Positions 50,202 through 59,205 of a stretch of DNA of 64,000 bases are shown here, piece after piece. This stretch comes from Mogibacterium neglectum (GTDB lineage Bacteria > Bacillota > Clostridia > Peptostreptococcales > Anaerovoracaceae), in the NCBI RefSeq assembly GCF_030644205.1, contig NZ_CP128647.1, positions 372,001 to 436,000 of the forward strand. The letters run 5' to 3'. Position 1 is the stretch's first letter, and each line of letters begins with the position of its first letter. The translations under genes were made by a program, and so were the position numbers. A model generated the notes under the pieces. It was not told where the DNA came from and did not search any database. It saw nothing but the letters and a program-made list of their open reading frames with translations.

Positions 50202-51608
50202 ATGAAAAAAAATGAAGTTTTACGACAGATTCCTAAGATAGATGAGGTGCTTAAAGAGCACCTCTTTTCTAATGCCTTCGAAAAGAGTGGAAGAGATGTT
50301 GTAACATCTGTGACTAGGAAGGTTATAGATGAGGTGCGTGCTAAGATTCTTGCCCTAGGCGATAATGAGCTAGAGCATTATGATATAAAGAAACTAAGCA
50401 TCTCGCGCATCGTTGATGAGATTAAGGATAGACTAGAGGCGGACGAAGTGAATCATCTGCACGGAATTATCAACGCTACTGGAACTATTCTGCATACAAA
50501 CCTCGGCAGAGCACCACTCTGTGAGGATGCGGTACACAATGTAGAGATGGTTTCGCGAGGATATTCGAATCTCGAATACGATGTGAAGCTCGGAAAGCGT
50601 GGGTCAAGGCATGATATTTTACAAGATCTTATGGTTGAACTTACGGGTGCTGAGGATGTCATGATCGTCAATAATAACGCATCCGCTACGATGCTTGTGC
50701 TGTCTGCTATGGCGGAAGGACACGAGGTCGTGGTATCGAGAGGTGAACTTGTTGAAATCGGTGGAGCTTTTAGAATTCCTGACATCATGGAGCAGAGTGG
50801 TGCGACCCTGCATGAAGTTGGAACCACCAACAAGACTAAGCCTAGTGATTACGAAAAGGCAATCAATGAAAACACTGGCGCACTCATGAAGATTCACACT
50901 AGCAACTACAAGATTATGGGCTTCACTGAAGAGGCTGAACTAGATGAACTAGTAGCTATTGGTAAGGAGCATGACCTTCCGGTAATCTTCGATATGGGTA
51001 ATGGGCTCATGGTGAACCTCGCTGAGTACGGGCTAGATGAGCCTAATGTTCCTGCGTCGCTAGATACGGGAATTGATGTCATACTGTTCAGTGGTGATAA
51101 GCTACTAGGTGGTCCGCAGGCTGGGATTATCGCTGGAAAGCGAAAGTATATCGAGAAGATGAAGAAACATCCTTTGGCACGTGCACTTAGAGTGGATAAG
51201 ATGACTTTTGCAGCGATGGAAGAGACGCTAAAGAAATATAGGGATACAAAAGTTGCTATGCGTGATATCCCAGTGCTCCGTATGATTACGACATCCAGGG
51301 AAGTTCTGCTCGAAAAGGCTATGAGGTTAGCTGACAAGATTCGCACGGCAAATAGCAAGCTCAATGTAAAAATTGTTGATGCAGATGATCAGATTGGCGG
51401 TGGTTCTGCGCCAATGGTATTCTTACCAGGTGTTGCAGTAGCTGTAACATCTGCTGAGGTGACGACAAAGTGGCTCGAGAGATTGCTCAGAAAGCATGAA
51501 ATTCCTGTAATCGCAAGGATTCATGAGGATGAGCTGCTGTTCTCAGTTAGAACTGTGCTTGAACGGGAGCTCGATGATATCGCAGCAGCACTAAGGGAAG
51601 TGGAATAG
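50202..51608 (+). CDS. selA: L-seryl-tRNA(Sec) selenium transferase
   Basis: Decameric PLP enzyme that converts Ser-tRNA-Sec to Sec-tRNA-Sec with selenophosphate. 468 residues. Family blocks: GIINATGTILHTNLGRAPL, YSNLEYDVKLGKRGSRHD, VNNNASATML, SRGELVEIGGAFRIPDIM, GTTNKTKPSDYEKAI, and the PLP-binding lysine in FSGDKLLGGPQAGII (about residue 300). The in-frame ATG at 50184 sits 12 bases after the tRNA without a ribosome site; 50202 follows GGGAG by 11 bases. The stop TAG abuts the selB ATG. Confidence 0.96.
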   Translation: MKKNEVLRQIPKIDEVLKEHLFSNAFEKSGRDVVTSVTRKVIDEVRAKILALGDNELEHYDIKKLSISRIVDEIKDRLEADEVNHLHGIINATGTILHTNLGRAPLCEDAVHNVEMVSRGYSNLEYDVKLGKRGSRHDILQDLMVELTGAEDVMIVNNNASATMLVLSAMAEGHEVVVSRGELVEIGGAFRIPDIMEQSGATLHEVGTTNKTKPSDYEKAINENTGALMKIHTSNYKIMGFTEEAELDELVAIGKEHDLPVIFDMGNGLMVNLAEYGLDEPNVPASLDTGIDVILFSGDKLLGGPQAGIIAGKRKYIEKMKKHPLARALRVDKMTFAAMEETLKKYRDTKVAMRDIPVLRMITTSREVLLEKAMRLADKIRTANSKLNVKIVDADDQIGGGSAPMVFLPGVAVAVTSAEVTTKWLERLLRKHEIPVIARIHEDELLFSVRTVLERELDDIAAALREVE

Positions 51609-53516
51609 ATGAAGAATGTAATTATTGGTACAGCTGGTCACGTCGACCACGGCAAGACGCAGCTGATTAAAGCCCTATCTGGGATTGATACAGATAGACT
51701 ATCCGAAGAGAAAAAGCGTGGAATCACCATCGAACTTGGGTTTGCGCACATAGATAATGATGCGGGATATAATATCGGAGTGATTGATGTTCCAGGTCAT
51801 GAGAAGTTTATCAAAAACATGCTTGCTGGAATCGGTGGGATTGACTTCGTGTTATTCGTAGTTGCGGCAGATGAGGGTATCATGCCTCAGACTAAAGAAC
51901 ACTTTGAAATATTGCAAGCGCTCGGCATCAATGATGGTATCATAACCATCACCAAAAAGGATATGGTAGATGAGGAGTGGCTTGGGATGCTGGTCGAGGA
52001 TGTAAAGGAATATTTTAAGGGCTCTTTTCTTGAGGGGAAACCCTTGATAGCAGTTTCTTCCAAGACCGGAGAGAACATTGGTGTTCTAAAAGAAGAAATA
52101 ATAAAGAAGTGCGACCGTGAGTCGAAGAGGCACGAGGAGCCGGAGCTATTCAGGCTTCCAATAGATAGAGTTTTCTCAATGCAGGGATTTGGAACCGTAG
52201 TAACTGGAACTCTTGTGGATGGTGTATTAAAACTCAATGATGAGATGAACATATACCCTGACGATATACCAGTAAAGGTGAGAGGTATACAGACGTATGG
52301 TAACGATACTGATGAAGCATTTGCTGGACAGCGAACGGCAGTGAATCTATCTGGTATCAAGAAGGAAAATGTGACTAGAGGCTCTGTGCTAGCTGCATCA
52401 GGTGCAGTTACGGTAACCAATATGCTCGATGTGGAGATGAGCGTTTTTAAGAGCAGTGACAGACAAATACTAAATAACAGCAGAGTTCACTTCTATACTG
52501 GTAGTACGGAAGTTATAGCGAAGGTTATTATAATGGACCGCGATGTTATGATGAGCGGAGATAAGGCATCTGTGCAGCTAAGGCTCGAAGAACCAGTAGC
52601 TGTAAGGAGAGGAGATAAGTTTATCATCAGATTCTACTCGCCAGTTATCACGGTGGGTGGCGGCAGAGTGCTTGATGCAAATCCAGAGAAGCATAAGAGA
52701 AACCGCGACGATGTCTTAGCTGACTTTCGGGTTCTTGCTGCCGGCGATATAGAAGACATCATTCACCTAAAGGCCGGGAAATGGAAGTATTACAAAGAGC
52801 ATGAGCTTGGGCATGAGCTTGGACTCACGGCTGCTGAAATAAAACAAGCGGTCCAATCGCTTGATGATAAAGGTAAGGTGATAATACTAGCAGACGGCTC
52901 TATCGTAAGTGAAGAGAAACTAAAAATACTCGAAGATACTGTTTCAAAAATAATCGAAGAGTATCATAGCCAGAATCCTATGGTAGATGGAATCCCTAAG
53001 AGAGAGCTACTCAGCAGGATCAAAGAGTATCACCATATTGAGGACGATAAGTTGGGGCAAGCGATTATTTCTAAGTTCTTAGATTCGGGGATGCTCGAGG
53101 ACAAGGAGAAGACAATATCGCTTGCAGGTTTCAAGGTTGAGTTCTCAAATGAACAGCTTGCTCTGATGGACGAGATTAAAAAAATGTATGATAAAGCTGG
53201 AGTTGAGACGATTAAAAATGAATATATATATGAATTCGTCGGTGATAAGAATATCGCTAGTGCCATTCAAACTGAACTAGCATCACAAGGGGAAATCTTT
53301 AAACTCGATGCAAGCTACTACATTGATACCAATGCGTGGGATGTGGCAGTTGCTGCTGGGCGTGAACTGGGAACTGAAAAGCCAGAAGGATTTACTTTGG
53401 CAGAGTACCGCGATAAACTTGAAATCTCAAGGAAATTCGCATCAGTATTATTATCCGCACTTGACAAGTACGGTATAACAGTGTTTAATGGAGAGTGCCG
53501 AAAGGCGATAAAATAG
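51609..53516 (+). CDS. selB: Selenocysteine-specific elongation factor SelB
   Basis: Delivers Sec-tRNA-Sec to UGA codons followed by a SECIS hairpin. 635 residues: GTPase domain with GTAGHVDHGKTQLIKAL, DVPGHEKFIKNML and the TKKD base motif; two beta-barrels (FSMQGFGTVVTGTLVDG, VRRGDKFIIRFYSP); and a C-terminal array of winged helices (about 375-635) that reads the SECIS, including TLAEYRDKLEISRKFASVLLSALD. The start abuts selA, so the two are coupled. The cassette selC-selA-selB is complete. Confidence 0.96.
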   Translation: MKNVIIGTAGHVDHGKTQLIKALSGIDTDRLSEEKKRGITIELGFAHIDNDAGYNIGVIDVPGHEKFIKNMLAGIGGIDFVLFVVAADEGIMPQTKEHFEILQALGINDGIITITKKDMVDEEWLGMLVEDVKEYFKGSFLEGKPLIAVSSKTGENIGVLKEEIIKKCDRESKRHEEPELFRLPIDRVFSMQGFGTVVTGTLVDGVLKLNDEMNIYPDDIPVKVRGIQTYGNDTDEAFAGQRTAVNLSGIKKENVTRGSVLAASGAVTVTNMLDVEMSVFKSSDRQILNNSRVHFYTGSTEVIAKVIIMDRDVMMSGDKASVQLRLEEPVAVRRGDKFIIRFYSPVITVGGGRVLDANPEKHKRNRDDVLADFRVLAAGDIEDIIHLKAGKWKYYKEHELGHELGLTAAEIKQAVQSLDDKGKVIILADGSIVSEEKLKILEDTVSKIIEEYHSQNPMVDGIPKRELLSRIKEYHHIEDDKLGQAIISKFLDSGMLEDKEKTISLAGFKVEFSNEQLALMDEIKKMYDKAGVETIKNEYIYEFVGDKNIASAIQTELASQGEIFKLDASYYIDTNAWDVAVAAGRELGTEKPEGFTLAEYRDKLEISRKFASVLLSALDKYGITVFNGECRKAIK

Positions 53517-53536
53517 TAACGAAAGGGAGAACTATA

Positions 53537-54109
53537 ATGAAGAAAAAGACACTACTTATTGTGAGCATGCTTGTGTTAGTTATGTTTGCGCTAACAGCTT
53601 GTGGCGGAAAGTCACCAAAGAACGTTGTTGAAGATAATCTAAAACAGATTAAGACTGAGAAGACTTCTTCTAATGTTTCTAAGCTATTTAATGACAAAAC
53701 TCTAGAACAGAAGTATGGAAAAGAGTATAACAAGTTCATCAAGAAGGTTCAGGACTTCGATTATGAAGTAAAGGACGAAAAGGTTAGTGGTAAGAAAGCA
53801 ACTGTAAAGGTTGAGATTAAGACATACGACTTCGGTGCAGCTTACAAGACTACTTATGATACCGTAGTATCTGACGCTAAGAGCGGAAAGATTACAACAT
53901 CGACAGATGTTAAGGATTATGTTTACAATCTGATGTTCCAGAATCTAAATAACGTAAAGGATAAGTCCTATAAGAAGACAGTTACTATCAATTGTACAAA
54001 GAACGATAAGGGTGAGTGGACAACAGATATCAACAACAATGTTGACTTCCTAGATGCAATGATGGGTGGAATGTTCACAGCAATCAAGTCTGTACAGGCA
54101 GGAAAGTAA
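53537..54109 (+). CDS. Small lipoprotein of unknown function
   Basis: A 190-residue exported lipoprotein. The signal peptide ends in the lipobox LTAC with the acylated Cys at residue 22, followed by GGKSPK. The mature part is Lys-rich with alternating beta pattern (DYEVKDEKVSGKKATVKVEI, KKTVTINCTKNDKGEW), resembling the DUF4878/DUF5105-type folds, but I cannot assign it. AAGGGAG before ATG 53537 decides the start; the earlier in-frame ATG lies in the selB end. Codon use is like highly expressed genes. A strong terminator follows. Confidence 0.85.
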   Translation: MKKKTLLIVSMLVLVMFALTACGGKSPKNVVEDNLKQIKTEKTSSNVSKLFNDKTLEQKYGKEYNKFIKKVQDFDYEVKDEKVSGKKATVKVEIKTYDFGAAYKTTYDTVVSDAKSGKITTSTDVKDYVYNLMFQNLNNVKDKSYKKTVTINCTKNDKGEWTTDINNNVDFLDAMMGGMFTAIKSVQAGK

Positions 54110-54149
54110 AACCTGTTTGTCGGCTATCCGATAGATGAAGCAAATAATA

Positions 54150-54182
54150 AAGACCGTGGCTGTAAAGCCACGGTCTTGTTTT
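54150..54182. terminator. Terminator between the lipoprotein and htpG
   Basis: AAGACCGTGGCT pairs perfectly with AGCCACGGTCTT (12 bp, loop GTAA), followed by GTTTT on the plus strand and TTTATTATTT on the minus strand, so it can serve both genes. Confidence 0.92.
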
Positions 54183-54262
54183 ACACAGAGATTGTGTGTG
54201 TTGAAATTTAGTACTAGAATTGTATGCACTGCCAACATGATATTAATTGACAGGTGTAATAA

Positions 54263-56197
54263 CTACTTCATAAGCTTGCAAATCCTTTCTCCAAATGCTA
54301 GTGGATCTTCAACCGGCATACCTTCGAGCACAAGCGCCTGATCATATAGGAGATTTGCATAATCGCTTACTTTGTCACTGTCTCCAGCTTCTACAGCTTT
54401 CTTAATCGCATCAAAGAACGGCAGGTCTCCGTTAAGTTCGAGGACTTTATCAGCTTCAACTCCTGATAGCTCCTTATTTCCTGACATTGCTGCTTGAGCC
54501 TTGAGAATCTTTTCCATCTCAATAGATACGCCGTCAGATGTTGCGAAGCATACAGGGTGATTCTTGAGTCTGGTAGATAGAATTACTGACGATACCTTGT
54601 TGCCTAGAGCATCTTTTATTGCATCGAGTGTGTTCTTAGCCGCTTCGTTTTTATCCGCTTGAGCTTTTACTTCCTCTTCGGTTTTCTCAAATCCTAAATC
54701 CTTGTCAGAGATATTCTTAAACTCTTTGCCATCATATTCTCTCATCGCCATAAAAGCAAATTCATCAATATTATCTGTGCAGTAAAGGACCTCATATCCC
54801 TTATCTTCAAAGAAATCCATCTGAGGCATCATCTTAATTTTACCTTTTGATTCACCAGCGGCATAGTATATGTATTTTTGATCTTCAGTCATCCTTGAAA
54901 CATAGTCTTTAAGTGTAGTCATGTTATCAGTAGTGCTACTGTAGTATAGAAGTAGATCCTTTAGTTTATCCTTATCTGCTCCGAATTTATCATACACTCC
55001 ATATTTGAGTTGAATTCCAAAGTTATCGAAGAACTTTTCATATTTCTCGCGTTCTTTATCGCGCATCTCTTCAAAAGTCTGCAGAAGTTTCTTTTCTAGT
55101 CGCTGTGCAATTGCGCGAAGCTGTCTGTCCTGCTGTAACATCTCTCTCGAGATATTTAGAGACAGGTCTGGAGAATCAACTAGACCACTTATAAATCCAA
55201 AGTAGCTTGGCAGAAGATCCTCGCACTTATCCATGATTAATACACCATTTGAATAGAGTTGAAGTCCTGGTTTAAAGTCCTTGTTATAGTAATTATAAGG
55301 CACCTCGCTAGGCACGAATAATAGCGCATCATATGAGATTACACCTTCAACATTAGTGTGCACTACTTTTAGTGGATTACTCCAAGCCATGTATGTCTTT
55401 TTGTAGAAGTCACTATACTGTTCTTCCGTTATTTCGCTTTTCTGCATCTTCCATAGAGGCACCATGCTGTTGAGCTTTTCATCCTCTGTATAAGTCTCAT
55501 ACTCAGGCTTATAATCATCGGCATTCATCTCTTCTTCAGATGCTGGCTTTTGACGCTCCTTTGTAACATTCATAACGATAGGATAACGGATGTAGTCGGA
55601 ATACCGTTTGATGATTCCTCTGATTCTGAACTCCTCAAGAAACTCGGAGTATTTATCGTCTTCAGTATCGTCCCTAAGATATATTATTATGTCAGTCCCA
55701 ATATTTGCGCGCTCCGCCTTATCTATTGTGAACCCTTCGGCACCTTCGCTCTCCCATATATATGCCTGGTCAGAACCGTAAGTCTTAGAAATTACCTGAA
55801 TCTTCTTAGCAACCATAAAGGCACTATAGAAGCCAACACCAAATTGACCGATGACATCTACATCCTTCATCGATTCAGAGTTTTCTGCTTTGAATTTGAG
55901 CGACCCGCTATTTGCGATTATCCCAAGGTTGTTCTCGAGCTCCTCCTTGCTCATGCCGATTCCATTATCCGAGATGGTTAGAGTTCTTGCGTCTTTATCA
56001 GCAGCAATCCTGATTTCATAATCATCTCTAGATTTTCCTGTGCAGCCATCCTCAGCTTCCTTATAGTAACGCTTGTCAATCGCATCGCTAGCATTGCTGA
56101 TAAGCTCCCTCATAAATATCTCACGGTTAGTGTAGATAGAGTTAATCATCATATCTAAGAGCCGCTGCGACTCCGCTTTAAATTTCATTTTTTCCAT
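54263..56197 (-). CDS. htpG: Molecular chaperone HtpG (Hsp90 family)
   Basis: Cytosolic ATP-dependent chaperone, 644 residues. N-terminal GHKL ATPase: RELISNASDAIDKRYY, LTISDNGIGM, NLGIIANSGS, VIGQFGVGFYSAFMVA; then the middle domain (MNTVPLWK-like NSMVPLWKMQKSEI, GVISYDALLFVPSEVPYN, LNISREMLQQDRQLRAI) and the C-terminal dimerisation domain. Start at 56197 follows AGAAGG by 7 bases; an ATG six codons upstream lacks one. A promoter with a CIRCE-like operator precedes it. Confidence 0.96.
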   Translation of the reverse strand: MEKMKFKAESQRLLDMMINSIYTNREIFMRELISNASDAIDKRYYKEAEDGCTGKSRDDYEIRIAADKDARTLTISDNGIGMSKEELENNLGIIANSGSLKFKAENSESMKDVDVIGQFGVGFYSAFMVAKKIQVISKTYGSDQAYIWESEGAEGFTIDKAERANIGTDIIIYLRDDTEDDKYSEFLEEFRIRGIIKRYSDYIRYPIVMNVTKERQKPASEEEMNADDYKPEYETYTEDEKLNSMVPLWKMQKSEITEEQYSDFYKKTYMAWSNPLKVVHTNVEGVISYDALLFVPSEVPYNYYNKDFKPGLQLYSNGVLIMDKCEDLLPSYFGFISGLVDSPDLSLNISREMLQQDRQLRAIAQRLEKKLLQTFEEMRDKEREKYEKFFDNFGIQLKYGVYDKFGADKDKLKDLLLYYSSTTDNMTTLKDYVSRMTEDQKYIYYAAGESKGKIKMMPQMDFFEDKGYEVLYCTDNIDEFAFMAMREYDGKEFKNISDKDLGFEKTEEEVKAQADKNEAAKNTLDAIKDALGNKVSSVILSTRLKNHPVCFATSDGVSIEMEKILKAQAAMSGNKELSGVEADKVLELNGDLPFFDAIKKAVEAGDSDKVSDYANLLYDQALVLEGMPVEDPLAFGERICKLMK

Positions 56198-56236
56198 ATC
56201 AAAACCTTCTTTCATAAGATTATCTAGCGTGTATTA

Positions 56237-56263
56237 TTAGCACTCTCTAGTAATGCCTGCTAA
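56237..56263 (-). promoter_or_regulatory. CIRCE-like operator (HrcA site) of htpG
   Basis: TTAGCACTC, 9 bases, GCCTGCTAA: 16 of 18 positions of the CIRCE consensus TTAGCACTC-N9-GAGTGCTAA. Outer arms TATTATTAGCA/TGCTAATAATA extend the symmetry. It lies directly downstream of the -10 box, over the predicted transcription start. Confidence 0.8.
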
Positions 56264-56264
56264 T

Positions 56265-56293
56265 AATATACTACTAGTTATGAGATAATTCAA
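56265..56293 (-). promoter_or_regulatory. htpG promoter
   Basis: On the minus strand TTGAAT (56293-56288), 17-base spacer, TATATT (56270-56265). The CIRCE element begins two bases beyond the -10 box. Confidence 0.75.
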
Positions 56294-56477
56294 GATTAAG
56301 CCAATAAAATTACGATAGTGGTAGGCTGTAAAATTAGATTGTACAAAATTAAAAATCACAGAATATTCATAATCTAGGAAGTTAGTGAGTTATAATGAAC
56401 TTAAGATTATAGCGATGTGATATAAGTCAATCGCAAGAATATAGACATAAGGAATAAATTATACGGAGGTACTAGAG

Positions 56478-57422
56478 ATGGGAAACAAGTATGATGTTGC
56501 AATCATTGGCGGAGGCCCTGCAGGACTTACTGCTGGAATTTATGCAGCTAGAGCTGGCAAGTCAACGGCTATTATCGAACGTGGACTTATAGGAGGACAG
56601 ATTACTTTTACCGATTCTATAGATAACTTTCCTGCAACACAAGGGATGAATGGTGCTGAATATGCAATGAAGATTCAGGCACAGGCTGAGTCGTTCGGTG
56701 CAGAAATCATCATGGACGAAATATCTGAAGTTATTGCTCCTAAAAATGAGGGCAGGACTTTTAAAATTAAGGGTAACAACGACGAATATGAAGCTACAGC
56801 TGTTGTTCTTGCTACTGGACTTGATAATAGAAAGATGGGAATCTCTGGAGAAGATGGTCTGATTAGCCGTGGAATTTCTTTCTGCGCTGTGTGCGATGGT
56901 GCGTTCTTTAGAAACAAGGAAGTAGCAGTATACGGCGGAGGAAATACTGCCGTTGAGGATGCAGCATTCCTCGCTAACATCTGCTCAAAGGTTACTATAA
57001 TTCACAGAAGAGATAGGTTCAGAGCAGAGCAGGCGGTTGTAGATGAACTCAAGGCACTTGATAATGTCGAATTTGTGATGAGCAGCAATGTTGTAGGTGT
57101 AAATGGCGATAAGGCGTTAGAGTCTATTACTGTTAAAAACAACGAGACAGGCGAGACTAGAGATATTGCTGTTAGTGCTCTTTTCGTAGCAATCGGGAAG
57201 ATTCCTAATGGGAAGCCTTTTGTAAACCTTGTTGCAACCGATGAAGCGGGATACTTCGAAATCGGGGAGTCCTGTGAAGCAGACACCCCTGGTGTGTTCG
57301 TTGCTGGTGATGGGAGATCAAAGGATTTAAAGCAGTTAACTACCGCAGTATCTGACGGATCTATCGCTGCAACTAAGGCTTGTAATTATGTTGATAGGAT
57401 TAACGGTCAGGAATACGTTTAG
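56478..57422 (+). CDS. trxB: Thioredoxin reductase
   Basis: Flavoenzyme (314 residues) that reduces thioredoxin with NADPH. FAD loop IIGGGPAGLTAGIYAARAG (10-28), redox pair CAVC at 136-139 in SFCAVCDGAFF (both ordinary Cys codons, no Sec), NADPH loop YGGGNTAVEDAAFLA, and FVAGDGRSKDLKQ near the C-terminus. CGGAGG precedes the ATG. Thioredoxin reductase can also reduce selenite toward selenide, so it could feed SelD, but that is general knowledge, not shown by position here. Confidence 0.95.
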   Translation: MGNKYDVAIIGGGPAGLTAGIYAARAGKSTAIIERGLIGGQITFTDSIDNFPATQGMNGAEYAMKIQAQAESFGAEIIMDEISEVIAPKNEGRTFKIKGNNDEYEATAVVLATGLDNRKMGISGEDGLISRGISFCAVCDGAFFRNKEVAVYGGGNTAVEDAAFLANICSKVTIIHRRDRFRAEQAVVDELKALDNVEFVMSSNVVGVNGDKALESITVKNNETGETRDIAVSALFVAIGKIPNGKPFVNLVATDEAGYFEIGESCEADTPGVFVAGDGRSKDLKQLTTAVSDGSIAATKACNYVDRINGQEYV

Positions 57423-57495
57423 GATTTTCTGAATTTGTAGTACAATATATGAGCACGATTAACATATAAATAATTTGATATATAGGAGGAGTGAA

Positions 57496-58353
57496 ATGGC
57501 AGATAATATGCAGACACCTGAATCCTGCAGCCATGATTGTTCAAGCTGCGGATCTAGCTGCCCATCTAGAGAGGGCGATGCACATGTTGGTCATGAGAAG
57601 CTAAATGAGCATAGCAGTGTAAAGAAGGTTATAGCCGTTGTTAGTGGTAAAGGTGGAGTCGGTAAGTCGATGGTTACCGCGCTATCTGCTGTAACAGCTA
57701 ATAGAAACGGATGCAAGGTTGGAGTTATGGATGCTGATATCACAGGCCCCTCAATTCCAAAGATGTTCGGTATACATGATAAGGCTTACGGCAGTGAGAT
57801 AGGAATTATTCCTGGCAAGAGCGCATCAGAGATTAAGGTCATGTCACTTAATCTGCTCACAGAAAACGAAAGTGATCCCGTGGTTTGGAGAGGTCCTGTA
57901 ATTGCTGGAGCTGTAACGCAGTTCTGGACGGATGTTGCATGGGGAGATCTCGATGTGATGTTCATCGATATGCCACCAGGAACAGGAGATGTTCCTCTTA
58001 CCGTGTTCCAGTCGCTTCCGATTGACGGGATTATCGTAGTTACTTCACCGCAGGAGCTCGTCTCCATGATAGTTGAGAAGGCGGTAAAGATGGCGAAGAT
58101 GATGAATGTCCCAATCTTAGGGCTCGTTGAGAATATGAGTTACTTCGAGTGCACAGATAACGGAAAGAAGTACGAAATCTTCGGAAAGAGTCACGTTGAT
58201 GAAATCGCATCAGAGAATGGCCTCAAGGTTTTGGCAAAGCTCCCTATCAATCCTGATCTTGCTACGCTCAGCGATCAAGGGCGCATCGAGTTCGCTGATA
58301 CCACGGCTCTGGATGAATCTATAATGCAAATGCTACATGATATTGAGAAGTAG
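57496..58353 (+). CDS. Mrp/NBP35-family ATPase (iron-sulfur carrier type)
   Basis: A 285-residue deviant-Walker P-loop ATPase. The N-terminus is Cys-rich (CSHDCSSCGSSC, about 10-21), a probable Fe-S or metal site; the P-loop is SGKGGVGKS (about 48-56), followed by GVMDADITGPSIPKMFG, VWRGPVIAGAVTQFW and IDMPPGTGDVPLT. C-x-x-C near VENMSYFEC is reduced to a single Cys. Members assemble or carry Fe-S clusters. The start at 57496 has AGGAGG; an earlier ATG seven codons up does not. It follows trxB by 73 bases. Confidence 0.92.
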   Translation: MADNMQTPESCSHDCSSCGSSCPSREGDAHVGHEKLNEHSSVKKVIAVVSGKGGVGKSMVTALSAVTANRNGCKVGVMDADITGPSIPKMFGIHDKAYGSEIGIIPGKSASEIKVMSLNLLTENESDPVVWRGPVIAGAVTQFWTDVAWGDLDVMFIDMPPGTGDVPLTVFQSLPIDGIIVVTSPQELVSMIVEKAVKMAKMMNVPILGLVENMSYFECTDNGKKYEIFGKSHVDEIASENGLKVLAKLPINPDLATLSDQGRIEFADTTALDESIMQMLHDIEK

Positions 58354-58390
58354 TATCATGTATCTATATAGATACTACATATAGATAATT

Positions 58391-58430
58391 AACCTCAGAA
58401 ATCTCTATTGAGAGGACTGGGGGTTTTTAT
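58391..58430 (+). terminator. Terminator of the Mrp-family gene
   Basis: Arms around AACCTC and GGGGGTT with an inner CTCT/AGAG stem, followed by TTTTTATTT. The 58354-58627 gap otherwise holds the next promoter and leader, with no ORF. Confidence 0.7.
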
Positions 58431-58476
58431 TTGTCGAGATACGTTGTTTAATATATCGAGATTTAAGATTAATATA

Positions 58477-58504
58477 TTGACACTGTAACTAATGCGATTA
58501 TAAT
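58477..58504 (+). promoter_or_regulatory. Promoter of the polyamine operon
   Basis: TTGACA (58477-58482), 16-base spacer, TATAAT (58499-58504). About 120 bases of leader follow; it contains GTTTA-N7-TAAAC near 58515-58531, a possible regulator site. Confidence 0.65.
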
Positions 58505-58627
58505 ATTGATATTGGTTTACAAATACTAAACTAATTATTTATTATAATGCGTGGCAGTAAATAATATTACATTAATTGATATATGTGAATACATTGCGGT
58601 TGCCAGTGCATTTAGATTGGACTATAT

Positions 58628-59161
58628 ATGGAAATCGGAGAGAAGATAAAAGAGCTTAGAATAGAACGTGGACTTACGCAGGAGGAACTCGCAGATAGGG
58701 CAGAACTATCAAAGGGGTTTATCTCACAGGTGGAGAGAGATTTAACATCTCCATCGATTGCAACACTAGAAGACATCGTTATATCGCTTGGTACGGACCT
58801 TACATCATTTTTCTCAGAGAAGGAGAGACCACAGGTTGTATTTAGCAGAGACGATTACTTCGTAAAGGAAGATGAGCATCACAAGAGTACTATAGAATGG
58901 ATTGTCCCCAATGCTCAAAAGAACAATATGGAACCCATCAGAGTGACCATAGGTGCTGGTGGCACCACGATACCTGATAATCCTCATGAAGGCGAGGAAT
59001 TTGGATACGTCATCAAAGGTAGTATAGATGTACATATAGGCAGTGATGCATATCATGTGAGAAAGGGTGAGTCTTTCTATATATACCCAGAGCAGGAGCA
59101 TTTTATAAGCTCTGGCAAGGGCGCTGAGATTATATGGGTGAGTTCGCCGCCTAGTTTCTAG
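58628..59161 (+). CDS. XRE-cupin transcriptional regulator
   Basis: A 177-residue regulator with an XRE helix-turn-helix (about 1-65; IKELRIERGLTQEELADRAELSKGFISQ) and a C-terminal cupin (about 100-175; GGTTIPDNPHEGEEFGYVIKG, FYIYPEQEHFI). Cupin regulators of this type commonly sense a small metabolite and control the neighbouring transporter, as PuuR-like proteins do for polyamines. It is the first gene before potABCD, 44 bases upstream of potA, and probably represses the operon unless polyamine is limiting. The ribosome site is weak. Confidence 0.9.
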   Translation: MEIGEKIKELRIERGLTQEELADRAELSKGFISQVERDLTSPSIATLEDIVISLGTDLTSFFSEKERPQVVFSRDDYFVKEDEHHKSTIEWIVPNAQKNNMEPIRVTIGAGGTTIPDNPHEGEEFGYVIKGSIDVHIGSDAYHVRKGESFYIYPEQEHFISSGKGAEIIWVSSPPSF

Positions 59162-59205
59162 GACTACAGGATAATGCTTTACAACAGCAACATTGGAGGA
59201 AGATT

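Noticed and set aside
56478-57422. trxB as a possible selenoprotein in a Sec-using organism
   Set aside because: The redox site is CAVC with ordinary Cys codons and there is no in-frame TGA.
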